Positions 27,590 through 35,143 of a stretch of 64,000 nucleotides of DNA are shown in pieces (position 1 is the stretch's first letter; every line of letters begins with the position of its first letter). The stretch comes from JARICQ01 sp964527205 (GTDB lineage Bacteria > Bacillota > Clostridia > Tissierellales > Tissierellaceae). Location of the stretch: positions 19,154 to 83,153 of the forward strand of contig CAZGQG010000006.1 of the NCBI GenBank assembly GCA_964527205.1, in the 5' to 3' direction. The notes under the pieces are model-generated. The model was not told where the DNA came from. It was given only the letters and a program-made list of their open reading frames with translations, and did not search any database. The position numbers and the translations under genes were made by a program.

Positions 27590-28537
27590 ATGAAAAGAAA
27601 GTTTTACATATCTTTTATTATTTCTATAATTGTATTTGGACTTATATTTATAAACTTTGATAATAAATTGTTTTCAAAATATAAAGAAGAGGATATGGAT
27701 GATAATGAAATAGTAGATTCACAGGAGGAAGAAATAGAAATAGACCCAGGCAAGCAGGTAAAGGATGAACTTTTATTCCTAATGCTAGGTGTAGACAATA
27801 AGGATTTAGACCAACATTCTAATGTAAGAACAGATACCATGATCATGACCAAGGTGAATTTTAAAACAGGCAATATTGAGCTTCTATCAATTCCAAGAGA
27901 TACTAGGACCATGGTAGATGGAAAACTAGACAAGATAAACCATGCCCATTCCTTTGGGGGAGTAGGCCTTACTATGGAAACTGTAAATGATTTTTTAAAT
28001 CTAGATACAGAATACTATGTAAAGGTGAACTATGAAGCTGTAAAAGAAGTGGTGGATGCAATAGGTGGGGTGGAGGTAGATGTGCCTAGAAGGATGAAAT
28101 ACGACGACCCTACTCCAGGCAAGGAACTTCATATAGATATAGAAAAGGGAGTTCAAGTTTTAGATGGAGAAAAGTCTCTTCAGTTCTTAAGATGGAGAAA
28201 AAATAACGATGGAACTGGATATGCAGATGGAGATGTGGGAAGAATCCAAGCCCAACAATACTTTATAAAACAAGTTGTAGATCAAACCTTTAGCTTGAAA
28301 AATATCTTTAAAATACCTAGGCTTATAAAAACCTACTATGATTATGTAGATACAAATATTCCTATAACAACAATGTTAAGGGGAGCAACTATAAAAAGAG
28401 ATGGACTGTCAGAAAATATGATTACCAATACTGTTCCAGGGGAAGGTAGATATATTAATGGTATTAGTTACTATGTTTATGATGAGGAAGCCACTAAAAC
28501 TATGATAGAGGAAATGTATGGAGATTATCTCCGTTAA
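27590..28537 (+). CDS. LCP (LytR-CpsA-Psr) cell-wall glycopolymer ligase
   Basis: 315-residue membrane-anchored enzyme that attaches teichoic acid-like or polysaccharide polymers to peptidoglycan. A single N-terminal helix (about 7-24), an acidic linker (34-60), then the LCP domain: RTDTMIMTKVNF, LLSIPRDTRTMVDG, KINHAHSFGG, and the later VDAIGGVEVDVPRRM and LQFLRWRKNNDGTGYADGDVGRIQAQQ with the conserved arginines binding pyrophosphate. GGAGTGAG precedes the ATG. It stands alone; no teichoic-acid genes are adjacent. Confidence 0.95.
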   Translation: MKRKFYISFIISIIVFGLIFINFDNKLFSKYKEEDMDDNEIVDSQEEEIEIDPGKQVKDELLFLMLGVDNKDLDQHSNVRTDTMIMTKVNFKTGNIELLSIPRDTRTMVDGKLDKINHAHSFGGVGLTMETVNDFLNLDTEYYVKVNYEAVKEVVDAIGGVEVDVPRRMKYDDPTPGKELHIDIEKGVQVLDGEKSLQFLRWRKNNDGTGYADGDVGRIQAQQYFIKQVVDQTFSLKNIFKIPRLIKTYYDYVDTNIPITTMLRGATIKRDGLSENMITNTVPGEGRYINGISYYVYDEEATKTMIEEMYGDYLR

Positions 28538-28564
28538 AATATCTGAATTCCAGCTAAACTATGA

Positions 28565-28596
28565 AAACAAGCCCTTTCTGTTGCTTGTTTTTTTTC
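28565..28596 (+). terminator. Intrinsic terminator of the LCP gene
   Basis: AAACAAGC (28565-28572) pairs with GCTTGTTT (28583-28590), followed by a T-run. Confidence 0.82.
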
Positions 28597-28609
28597 TTTG
28601 TGATATAAT
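28581..28609 (+). promoter_or_regulatory. Candidate promoter of the antiporter-PII operon
   Basis: TTGCTT (28581-28586), 17-bp spacer, TATAAT (28604-28609). The -35 falls within the preceding terminator stem. The predicted start near 28616 rules out translation from the TTG at 28615. Confidence 0.5.
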
Positions 28610-28683
28610 AGACTTTGGCAAAAAATAAATTAGCAGAAATTATTTTGATTTATAAATATATATTAAAGGGAGGAATGACAAGA

Positions 28684-29898
28684 TTGGATTTGCTTTTAAA
28701 GCTTAGTATTATAATCTTGGTAGGAGTTTTAGGAGGCAGAATAGCCAACTATTTTAAATTACCAAGTGTATCAGGATATATAGTAGCAGGTTTAATTATA
28801 GGACCATCTATTATAAATTTAGTAAGTAGTCAGGATGTAACATCCTTAGCTGTCATTACGGAAGTAGCCCTAGCAGCTATAGCTTTTTCCATAGGTAATG
28901 AATTTTTATTGTCTGATATGAAGAAGGTGGGAAAAGACGCCTTAATAATAACTGTATTTGAAGTTGTAGGAGCTCTAGGTGTGGTATTTTTAGTTATGTT
29001 TTTCATCTTCAAACAGAGTTTTGAATTTAGCATTGTAATAGCAAGCATGTCTGCTGCAACGGCTCCAGCAGGTATAGTTATGGTTATTAGAGAGCTAAGG
29101 GCCAATGGGCCTCTAGTAAAGACCATACTACCTGTAGTTGCAATTGATGATGCCCTAGGGATCATGTTGTTTGGAGTAGCCCTATCCTTGGCGAAAATGA
29201 CCTCAGGAGCTGCGGATTATACTATTTTACAAATAATAATGTCACCCTTAGTTGAAATCATAGGATCCTTAATACTTGGATTTGTTCTAGGTTTTATAAT
29301 GACCTATATATGCAAGAAGGCAAAGGGTAAGGATGAATTATTATCACTGAGCTTGGCCTTTATATTGGCAGGAGTAGGAGCTGCTAATTTCTTTGGACTT
29401 TCAGCACTTTTAACCTGTATGATGATAGGTGCAACCTTGGTTAATTTTATGCAAAGTTCAAAAAGAGTATTTGGTGTAATCAATGAATTTACACCTCCAG
29501 TATATCTCTTGTTTTTTACCATAGCAGGGGTTAGCTTGGATCTTAAGGTCCTATCAACAGTAGGTCTTATAGGCTTAGGTTATATACTATCCAGGGCAGC
29601 TGGCAAGATAATAGGAGCGGGTATAGGTGCTAGAATAGTAGGAGCAGAGGAGAAAATACAAAAGTACTTAGGAATGAGCTTATTGACTCAAGGGGGGATT
29701 TCCATAGGTCTATCTATAATTGTTAGAAAGGAACTGCCCCAATTTAGTGAGTCTATTGTAACTGTAATATTATTTAGTGTTCTTGTATTTGAAATAATGG
29801 GACCAATACTTGCAAAAATAGCAATTACAAAGGCTGGAGAAGTAGATGGAATGTTAAAGGGTAAATCTAAGAAAATGCCTGAAAGCTTGAAAGGATAG
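28684..29898 (+). CDS. CPA2-family cation/proton antiporter
   Basis: About 404 residues and 12-13 helices with no C-terminal RCK domain. N-terminal GGRIANYFKLPSVSGYIVAGLIIGPSIINL and the core TAPAGIVMVIRELRANGP followed by AIDDALGIMLFGVALSLA (the DD pair of the ion site) match NapA/KefB-type exchangers. It would exchange Na+ or K+ for H+. The TTG at 28684 lies 10 nt after GGGAGG; the ATG at 28675 is only 1 nt from it, so the start is uncertain by three codons. It is followed at 8 bp by a PII-like gene, suggesting allosteric control. Confidence 0.9.
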   Translation: MDLLLKLSIIILVGVLGGRIANYFKLPSVSGYIVAGLIIGPSIINLVSSQDVTSLAVITEVALAAIAFSIGNEFLLSDMKKVGKDALIITVFEVVGALGVVFLVMFFIFKQSFEFSIVIASMSAATAPAGIVMVIRELRANGPLVKTILPVVAIDDALGIMLFGVALSLAKMTSGAADYTILQIIMSPLVEIIGSLILGFVLGFIMTYICKKAKGKDELLSLSLAFILAGVGAANFFGLSALLTCMMIGATLVNFMQSSKRVFGVINEFTPPVYLLFFTIAGVSLDLKVLSTVGLIGLGYILSRAAGKIIGAGIGARIVGAEEKIQKYLGMSLLTQGGISIGLSIIVRKELPQFSESIVTVILFSVLVFEIMGPILAKIAITKAGEVDGMLKGKSKKMPESLKG

Positions 29899-29906
29899 GT
29901 GAGAAG

Positions 29907-30254
29907 ATGAATGTGTTGTTTATAGTTCTCAATAAAACTGAATACCTAGATGATATATTAGATGCATTTGTGGAGATAGGTATTAGGGGAGCAACTATTA
30001 TGGATAGTCAAGGTATGGGAAGTGCCTTAGCTGATAATGGAGGAGAACCTTTTTTTGGAGTCCTAAGGAATCTATTAGATGATGCTAGGCCATATAATAA
30101 GACTATTTTTACAGTTATTGATGATGAGGAATTGCTCCAAAAAGCAGTTAAGACTGTAAAGGATATAGTAGTTGATATATATGAGCCTGGTGTAGGAATG
30201 ATGTTTACTCTACCAGTAGGCAATGTATATGGAATGGATAAGGGAGAAAATTAA
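29907..30254 (+). CDS. PII-like (GlnB-fold) signalling protein
   Basis: 115-residue cytosolic protein. MNVLFIVLNKTEYLDDILDAFVEIGIRGATIMDSQGMG resembles the first beta-alpha unit of the PII family, and the end PGVGMMFTLPVGNVYGM resembles the last strand and C-loop. The stretch between (ALADNGGEPFFGVLRNLLDDARPYNKT) replaces the classical T-loop: no Tyr-51 uridylylation motif is visible. It is probably a trimer binding a small effector. The 8-bp distance from the antiporter gene suggests it regulates that transporter, as PII-like proteins do for other membrane partners. The fold call is from pattern only. Confidence 0.72.
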   Translation: MNVLFIVLNKTEYLDDILDAFVEIGIRGATIMDSQGMGSALADNGGEPFFGVLRNLLDDARPYNKTIFTVIDDEELLQKAVKTVKDIVVDIYEPGVGMMFTLPVGNVYGMDKGEN

Positions 30255-30272
30255 AAAAATATAAAAAACTTA

Positions 30273-30319
30273 AGTCGGTAACATATGTTACCGACTATTT
30301 TTATCTTTTCCTATATAAT
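30273..30319 (+). promoter_or_regulatory. Palindromic operator and promoter of the zinc-ribbon gene
   Basis: A 24-bp perfect palindrome (30273-30296) contains the core GTAACATATGTTAC (30278-30291). A TATAAT at 30314-30319 follows, putting the palindrome centre at -41.5 from the predicted start, a class II activator position. No -35 consensus is present, as expected for an activated promoter. The same core at the same distance occurs before hcp. The palindrome followed by ATTTTTATCTTTT could also terminate the upstream PII-like gene. Confidence 0.72.
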
Positions 30320-30385
30320 CTATAAAGATCAATAGTAAGATATAGTTATAAAACATATAATTGCAAATTTAGAGGAGGGCTTTGG

Positions 30386-30628
30386 ATGGAAGAAAAATCT
30401 ACATGTAGCTTTGACAATGGAATGATGGTAATAGATAAATTAAGAGAAATGGGCTTTGAAAAAAGGGAAATGCCCCATACTACTATATACCAATGCAAGG
30501 AATGCAATAATGAATTTGAAATGACTCACCTAGAGACAAAATGTCCCCAGTGTGGAATGGTATATGGAGTAACACCTTGTTCAACATCAGACCCTGATAA
30601 AATAATGGCAGCAGGTATAAACTACTAA
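30386..30628 (+). CDS. Small two-knuckle zinc-ribbon protein, function unknown
   Basis: 80-residue protein I do not recognise as a named family. Two CxxC knuckles, C37-C40 (YQCKEC) and C53-C56 (KCPQC), suggest a rubredoxin-like or zinc-ribbon metal site; C7 and C65 are additional cysteines. N-terminal residues 8-30 look like an amphipathic helix, and the C-terminus is CSTSDPDKIMAAGINY. GAGGAGGG precedes the ATG. It has its own terminator and shares its promoter palindrome with hcp, suggesting a role in nitrosative or redox stress, for example electron transfer or NO detoxification. That role is inference. Confidence 0.75.
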   Translation: MEEKSTCSFDNGMMVIDKLREMGFEKREMPHTTIYQCKECNNEFEMTHLETKCPQCGMVYGVTPCSTSDPDKIMAAGINY

Positions 30629-30633
30629 TCAAG

Positions 30634-30665
30634 AAGAGTTTGCGAAAATGCAGACTCTTTTTTAT
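30634..30665 (+). terminator. Intrinsic terminator of the zinc-ribbon gene
   Basis: AAGAGT (30634-30639) pairs with ACTCTT (30654-30659), extended by TTGC/GCAG with one mismatch, then T-rich sequence. Confidence 0.72.
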
Positions 30666-30738
30666 TTGCAATAGATTTTATATAAGAGTATAATTAGCTT
30701 AAGAATAGTATGGGATTAGATGGAAAGGTGGTGGGGAG

Positions 30739-31353
30739 ATGAGGATAGGGGGAGCTAAGCTTAAAAGATCAATTTTACTTTTTGTCTTAGGAGCTAGCTG
30801 TTTTATAATTTCACAGCCCCTCCTAAGAATACCCCTATTAAATTTTTTGCAGGGCAAGACTTCTTTTCTTCTTTTTTATAATCTTAATCCCCTGCTTACA
30901 GGAATACTTATAGCCTTTTCCGCAGGCATATTTGAGGAGAGCTTTAGATTTATTTATAAAACATTATTTTTAAGAAGGGTTAAATTTGGGATTCTTGAGC
31001 CTATCTTGTTTGGCCTAGGACATGGCTTAGCTGAAGCTCTAATAGTTCTTCTACCAGCCCTATCTTTGGTGGCTTTTCAAAATTTATACCTGGCAATATT
31101 TGAAAGAGTCCTGGCCATTGTACTTCATATAGGCTTAAGTTTAATTATTTGGAATGGTTTTCAATTGGATAAAAAGTATAAGTACTTGGGACTAGCTATA
31201 CTAGTCCATGGAGGGGTAAATTCTCTTATACCTATCTTTGGGGGAAGTGAAAATAGCATCCTCCTAATAGAAGGAGCCTTACTTATAATAGCTATACTTA
31301 TATTAATATATATCTATAGGTCTAAGAAATATTACAAGCTTAAGGAGGAATAA
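30739..31353 (+). CDS. YhfC-family intramembrane protease-like protein
   Basis: 204-residue polytopic protein with about six helices. It carries candidate active-site motifs in membrane segments: FEESFRF (about 70-76), GLGHGLAEA (about 95-103), HIGLSLIIWNG and LVHGGVNSL. These match the YhfC (PF10086) group, placed among putative glutamic/CPBP-like intramembrane peptidases. The family is usually somewhat longer, so this is a short form. The next gene starts on its last base, and that gene's product is a lipoprotein, which could be a partner or substrate. Confidence 0.75.
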   Translation: MRIGGAKLKRSILLFVLGASCFIISQPLLRIPLLNFLQGKTSFLLFYNLNPLLTGILIAFSAGIFEESFRFIYKTLFLRRVKFGILEPILFGLGHGLAEALIVLLPALSLVAFQNLYLAIFERVLAIVLHIGLSLIIWNGFQLDKKYKYLGLAILVHGGVNSLIPIFGGSENSILLIEGALLIIAILILIYIYRSKKYYKLKEE

Positions 31354-31355
31354 TG

Positions 31356-31775
31356 ATGAAAAATATGAAAAGAATAATCTGGACAACACTTATCCTAATA
31401 CTAAGTCTTGCTCTTTTAACGGCCTGTACAAGTCCAGGCCTATCTGAGGATTTTGATGAGGAAGAAGTAAAGACTGCAGCGGGAGAAGTAATCTCTTATA
31501 TTAACAATAGGGATGGAGAAAGCTTATTGGAAATCAGCACTGTGGCAGTTAAAAATGCCCTTACAGATGAGGTTTTAGAGGAGATTTTTGAAGCTATATC
31601 TGAGGGCGGAGACTTCCTAGAAATAGAAGAGATAAGTGTTGGAGGCAGCAAGGACAAGGATACAGAGGAAGAATATGCAGTGGCTGTAGCCAAGACAAAA
31701 TATGAGCATAAAAACTTTATCTATACCCTAAGTTTTACCAAGCAGATGAAGCTAGCAGGCATATTTTACAAATAA
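31356..31775 (+). CDS. DUF3887-like lipoprotein
   Basis: About 139 residues. Signal peptide with lipobox LLTAC, then one small alpha/beta domain: an acidic helix (EEEVKTAAGEVISYINNRDGESLLEI) and a C-terminal strand pair YEHKNFIYTLSFTKQMKLAGIFYK typical of DUF3887 folds. Function unknown; likely surface-exposed. The second of two adjacent ATGs (31353, 31356) has 7-nt spacing from AGGAGG. It is cotranscribed with the YhfC-like gene. Confidence 0.75.
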   Translation: MKNMKRIIWTTLILILSLALLTACTSPGLSEDFDEEEVKTAAGEVISYINNRDGESLLEISTVAVKNALTDEVLEEIFEAISEGGDFLEIEEISVGGSKDKDTEEEYAVAVAKTKYEHKNFIYTLSFTKQMKLAGIFYK

Positions 31776-31792
31776 GATAAAACGATAAAAAG

Positions 31793-31820
31793 AGGGGTTT
31801 GCAAAGTGCAAACCCCTTTA
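31793..31820. terminator. Bidirectional terminator after the lipoprotein gene
   Basis: AGGGGTTTGC (31793-31802) pairs with GCAAACCCCT (31808-31817). On the minus strand it is followed by TCTTTTT, serving the small ORF as well. Confidence 0.82.
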
Positions 31821-31822
31821 TC

Positions 31823-31978
31823 CTATAGTTTTATTAAGTTTTTTTGGGCTTCTTCTATTTCTTTCAAGTAGAGTTCATATTCCTTAATAGCTTCTTCCGG
31901 TGAAGGATCCTTTAAGCCAATCAGTTCACCATCTTCACTAATTAGTACATAGTCCCAAAACTTTCTATAATCCACCAT
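31823..31978 (-). CDS. Small 51-residue hypothetical protein
   Basis: A short reading frame on the minus strand begins MVDYRKFWDYVLISEDG and continues with a charged helical half rich in Glu/Lys (PSPEEAIKEYELYLKEIEEA). GGGAGATGGGAAAT precedes the ATG at 31978, the stop TAG is at 31823-31825, and a terminator follows immediately. A ribosome site plus a terminator at the correct distance support a real gene. It resembles no family I can name. It is convergent with the lipoprotein gene and divergent from hcp. Confidence 0.6.
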   Translation of the reverse strand: MVDYRKFWDYVLISEDGELIGLKDPSPEEAIKEYELYLKEIEEAQKNLIKL

Positions 31979-32083
31979 ATTTCCCATCTCCCTTTACATA
32001 ACATTACTAGGAATTTACATCTCGCTTTAAGATTATTTAGTATATGATTCTACTAATAAATTTATACCCTTTTTTATTAGCTC

Positions 32084-32125
32084 GTAACATATGTTACCGA
32101 CTTTAAGTTTTTCTTCCTATATAAT
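32084..32125 (+). promoter_or_regulatory. Palindromic operator and promoter of hcp
   Basis: GTAACATATGTTAC (32084-32097) is identical to the core upstream of the zinc-ribbon gene. TATAAT at 32120-32125 places the palindrome centre at -41.5. Outer bases are less symmetric than at 30273 (CTC on the left, CGACT on the right). This is consistent with a CRP/FNR-type activator such as HcpR. Confidence 0.75.
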
Positions 32126-32181
32126 TAAGCCATAATGAGAATAATAGTAAAATAAAATAAATTAATCAAGGAGGATGTAAA

Positions 32182-33864
32182 ATGTCAGTTAAAACAACAA
32201 ACAGAACTGGAGATCCAATGTTTTGCTTTCAGTGTCAAGAAGCAATGGGTAACCAAGGATGTACAAAGGTAGGTATGTGCGGTAAGACAGCAGATTTAGC
32301 TGCCCTACAAGACCTAATGATCTATGCAACAAAGGGAATATCACAGCTTGGTCTTAAGGCTGATGAGATAGGATATGAGAAGGAAGGCTTAGATAGGTTC
32401 CTAATTGAAGCCCTATTTATGACTATTACAAATGCAAACTTTGATAAGGACAGATTCTTTGAAAAAATCAAAGATGCCCTTAAGCTAAGAGATGAATTAA
32501 AGCAAGAACTTATAGCCAAGGGTGTAGAACTTGGAGACCTAGCGGACGCAGCTAGCTTTGTAGTAACTTCAAATGATGAAATACAATTTAAGGCAGAAAA
32601 AGACGAAGTAGGAGTACTTGCTACAGAAGATGAAGATGTAAGAAGTCTTAGAGAGCTTATTATATACGGAATTAAGGGAATGGCAGCCTATGCAGAACAT
32701 GCTGACAACCTAGGTTATGAAGACAAGGACATAGGGAAATTCATAAGAAAGGCAATGGCAGCTACACTAGATGATAGCCTTACAGTAGATGATTTGGTAG
32801 CTCTTACTCTGGAAACAGGAGCCTATGGAGTTAAGACAATGGCCCTACTTGATGAAGCTAACACAAGTGCCTATGGAAATCCAGAAATTTCAGAAGTAAA
32901 TATTGGAGTAAGGGATAATCCAGCAATCCTAGTATCTGGACATGATCTAAAGGACTTTGAAGAACTATTAGAGCAAACAAAGGATTCAGGAGTAGATATA
33001 TACACTCATGGAGAAATGTTACCAGCTAACTACTATCCAAAGTTTAAGGAATACGAACATTTTGTAGGTAACTATGGTAGTTCATGGTGGGCGCAAAAAG
33101 AAGAGTTTGAAAACTTTAATGGAGTTGTCCTATTTACAACCAACTGTATAGTACCACCTAAGGCATCCTATGCTGATAGGGTATATACAACAGGTAGTTC
33201 AGGATATCCAGGCTTCAAACACATAGAAGATAGGCTAGAGGGAGAGCAAAAAGACTTCTCAGAACTTATAGAACATGCTAAGAAACTTGATTCACCAACA
33301 GAAATAGAAAGAGGTAAAATCGTAGGTGGATTTGCCCATGCACAGGTATTTGCCCTGGCAGATAAAATAGTTGATGCTGTTAAATCAGGAGCAATCAAGA
33401 AATTCTTTGTAATGGCAGGATGTGACGGAAGAAACAAATCTAGAAATTACTACACAGAATTTGCAGAAGCTCTTCCAAAGGACACTGTTATACTTACAGC
33501 AGGATGTGCAAAATTTAGATACAATAAGCTTAATCTAGGAGATATAGGTGGAATACCAAGAGTATTAGATGCAGGACAATGTAATGACTCCTATTCCCTA
33601 GCAGTTATAGCTATGAAACTTCAAGAAATATTTGAATTAAATGATATAAATGACCTACCAATTGCATATAATATTGCATGGTACGAGCAAAAGGCAGTAA
33701 TAGTATTACTTGCACTTTTATCCCTAGGAGTTAAGAATATACACCTAGGACCTACACTACCAGCATTCCTTTCACCAAATGTAGCCAATGTATTGGTTGA
33801 AAACTTTGGTATTGCAGGAATTGGAAGCGTAGAAGATGATATAGAAATGTTCATGAATGCATAA
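32182..33864 (+). CDS. hcp: Hybrid-cluster protein (hydroxylamine/NO reductase)
   Basis: 560-residue cytosolic Fe-S protein of anaerobes, reducing NO or hydroxylamine during nitrosative stress. The N-terminal [4Fe-4S] cysteines are C15, C18, C27 and C33 (FCFQCQEAMGNQGCTKVGMCGK region). Hybrid-cluster ligands are recognisable in VSGHDL, THGEMLPAN, FTTNCIVPP, VMAGCDGRNKSRNYYTEF, TAGCAKFRYNK and LDAGQCNDSYS. AAGGAGGATGTAAA precedes the ATG at 32182. No hcr reductase gene is adjacent. It has its own activated promoter and terminator. Confidence 0.97.
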   Translation: MSVKTTNRTGDPMFCFQCQEAMGNQGCTKVGMCGKTADLAALQDLMIYATKGISQLGLKADEIGYEKEGLDRFLIEALFMTITNANFDKDRFFEKIKDALKLRDELKQELIAKGVELGDLADAASFVVTSNDEIQFKAEKDEVGVLATEDEDVRSLRELIIYGIKGMAAYAEHADNLGYEDKDIGKFIRKAMAATLDDSLTVDDLVALTLETGAYGVKTMALLDEANTSAYGNPEISEVNIGVRDNPAILVSGHDLKDFEELLEQTKDSGVDIYTHGEMLPANYYPKFKEYEHFVGNYGSSWWAQKEEFENFNGVVLFTTNCIVPPKASYADRVYTTGSSGYPGFKHIEDRLEGEQKDFSELIEHAKKLDSPTEIERGKIVGGFAHAQVFALADKIVDAVKSGAIKKFFVMAGCDGRNKSRNYYTEFAEALPKDTVILTAGCAKFRYNKLNLGDIGGIPRVLDAGQCNDSYSLAVIAMKLQEIFELNDINDLPIAYNIAWYEQKAVIVLLALLSLGVKNIHLGPTLPAFLSPNVANVLVENFGIAGIGSVEDDIEMFMNA

Positions 33865-33873
33865 GATATAATG

Positions 33874-33899
33874 AGCTGACCCTTGGGTCAGCTTTTTTA
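33874..33899 (+). terminator. Intrinsic terminator of hcp
   Basis: AGCTGACCC (33874-33882) pairs with GGGTCAGCT (33885-33893), then T6. Confidence 0.88.
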
Positions 33900-33916
33900 T
33901 CCTTCTTATATTAGTT

Positions 33917-33946
33917 TTACAATTGAAAATTAGGGATATATATAAT
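33917..33946 (+). promoter_or_regulatory. Candidate promoter of the DUF896 gene
   Basis: TTACAA (33917-33922), 18-bp spacer, TATAAT (33941-33946). Confidence 0.45.
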
Positions 33947-33983
33947 ATACTGTATTGGACTTTAGAAGTGAAAGGATGAGAAG

Positions 33984-34217
33984 ATGAAAGATTTAATAAA
34001 TAGAATAAATCAACTGGCAAGAAAATCTAAGTTAGAAGAACTTACAGAAGAAGAAAAAGAAGAACAAGGGCAACTTAGAAAGGAATATATAAAAATATTT
34101 AGGGGAAACATGGAACACACTCTTTTAAATACCAAGGTAGTAGATGAAGAGGGCAATGATGTAACTCCAGAAAAATTAAAAATAAAAAAGAAAAAAATCA
34201 ATAGAGACCCACAATAA
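33984..34217 (+). CDS. DUF896 (YnzC-type) protein
   Basis: 77-residue protein. LINRINQLARKSKLEELTEEEKEEQGQLRKEYIKIFRGNMEHTLLNTKVVD-type composition is the DUF896/UPF0291 two-helix hairpin found in B. subtilis YnzC and in SOS-region YneA neighbours. A lysine-rich tail follows. Function is unknown. AAAGGATGAGAAG precedes the ATG. Monocistronic between terminators. Confidence 0.9.
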   Translation: MKDLINRINQLARKSKLEELTEEEKEEQGQLRKEYIKIFRGNMEHTLLNTKVVDEEGNDVTPEKLKIKKKKINRDPQ

Positions 34218-34248
34218 AAAATACAAGGACAATTGTCCTTGTATTTTT
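34217..34248. terminator. Bidirectional terminator, 32-bp perfect palindrome
   Basis: Perfect inverted repeat centred on GGACAATTGTCC at 34232/34233, with A-runs left and T-runs right. It serves the DUF896 and YitT-like genes. Confidence 0.9.
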
Positions 34249-34251
34249 GCA

Positions 34252-35130
34252 TTATACACCTATTTTCTTAAAGCCCTTGCCCTTAACCTCAACTACTTCG
34301 TTAATAGTGAGGAAGGCAGAGGGATCTATTTGATCTACTATTATTTTCAACTTAGCTATTTCCTTGGAAGTAACTATACAGTAGAGAACTCTTTTCTTTT
34401 CCTTGGTAAAGGCTCCCATCCCATCTAGATAAGTAACTCCTCTGGCTAAATTAGAGAAGATAGCATGGGCTATGGCCTCATGTTCATCAGATATAATAAT
34501 TACATTTTTTCTCTTATTAAAACCAACCTGAACCTTATCAAGAACTTCATAGCCTATATAGAGAGCTATAAGGGTGTACATGGCAGCCCTATAGCCTAAG
34601 AGTATAGAGGATAGGGAGATAATAACTGTATTTACAGCCATAAGGCCAGTACCTATATTAAGATTGTATTTATTTTTTAAGATAATTGCTATAATATCCA
34701 GACCACCTTGGCAGGTTCTATTTCTAAACATAAGACCCATGCCTAAACCATTTAGGATGCCTCCAAAGACTGCGCTTAGGAGTATGTCATTCAACTGAAA
34801 GATATCTCCAATATCCCTGGTAAGGGTTAGGAGCAGGGAAAGAGTGATCATTGAAATAAAGGCATAAAACAAAAACTCCCTGTCTATCTTCCTAAATCCA
34901 ATTATAAATAGGGGAATGTTAATAATAAATACCATTATACCAGCAGGAATACTACTTATATATTGTATAAGTATGGCCAAGCCCCCAACTCCACCACTTA
35001 GTAGATTGCTTGGAATAAAAAAGGCATTAAAGGCCAAGGCGCATAATAAATTGCCTAAAAGTACAAAAAACAATTTCTTTAGTATTTCTAATCTTTTCTT
35101 TCTATCGGGAAAATCAAAGCTCTTATCCAT
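34252..35130 (-). CDS. YitT-family membrane protein (DUF161 + DUF2179)
   Basis: 292 residues. About five N-terminal helices with the YitT blocks FFIPSNLLSGGVGGLAIL and GLGMGLMFRNRTCQGGLDIIAIIL, then a soluble DUF2179 domain (about 210-285) with the cyclic-nucleotide-like fold: ARGVTYLDGMGAFTKEKKRVLYCIVTSKEI and DPSAFLTINEVVEVKGKGF. Function of YitT proteins is not established. It lies 14 bp downstream of the YgbA-type gene on the same strand, so the two are likely one operon. Confidence 0.92.
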   Translation of the reverse strand: MDKSFDFPDRKKRLEILKKLFFVLLGNLLCALAFNAFFIPSNLLSGGVGGLAILIQYISSIPAGIMVFIINIPLFIIGFRKIDREFLFYAFISMITLSLLLTLTRDIGDIFQLNDILLSAVFGGILNGLGMGLMFRNRTCQGGLDIIAIILKNKYNLNIGTGLMAVNTVIISLSSILLGYRAAMYTLIALYIGYEVLDKVQVGFNKRKNVIIISDEHEAIAHAIFSNLARGVTYLDGMGAFTKEKKRVLYCIVTSKEIAKLKIIVDQIDPSAFLTINEVVEVKGKGFKKIGV

Positions 35131-35143
35131 GGATTTATATCTC

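Noticed and set aside
33772..34020. Minus-strand open frame across the hcp terminator
   Set aside because: It spans the end of hcp, a terminator and a promoter, none compatible with coding on this strand.
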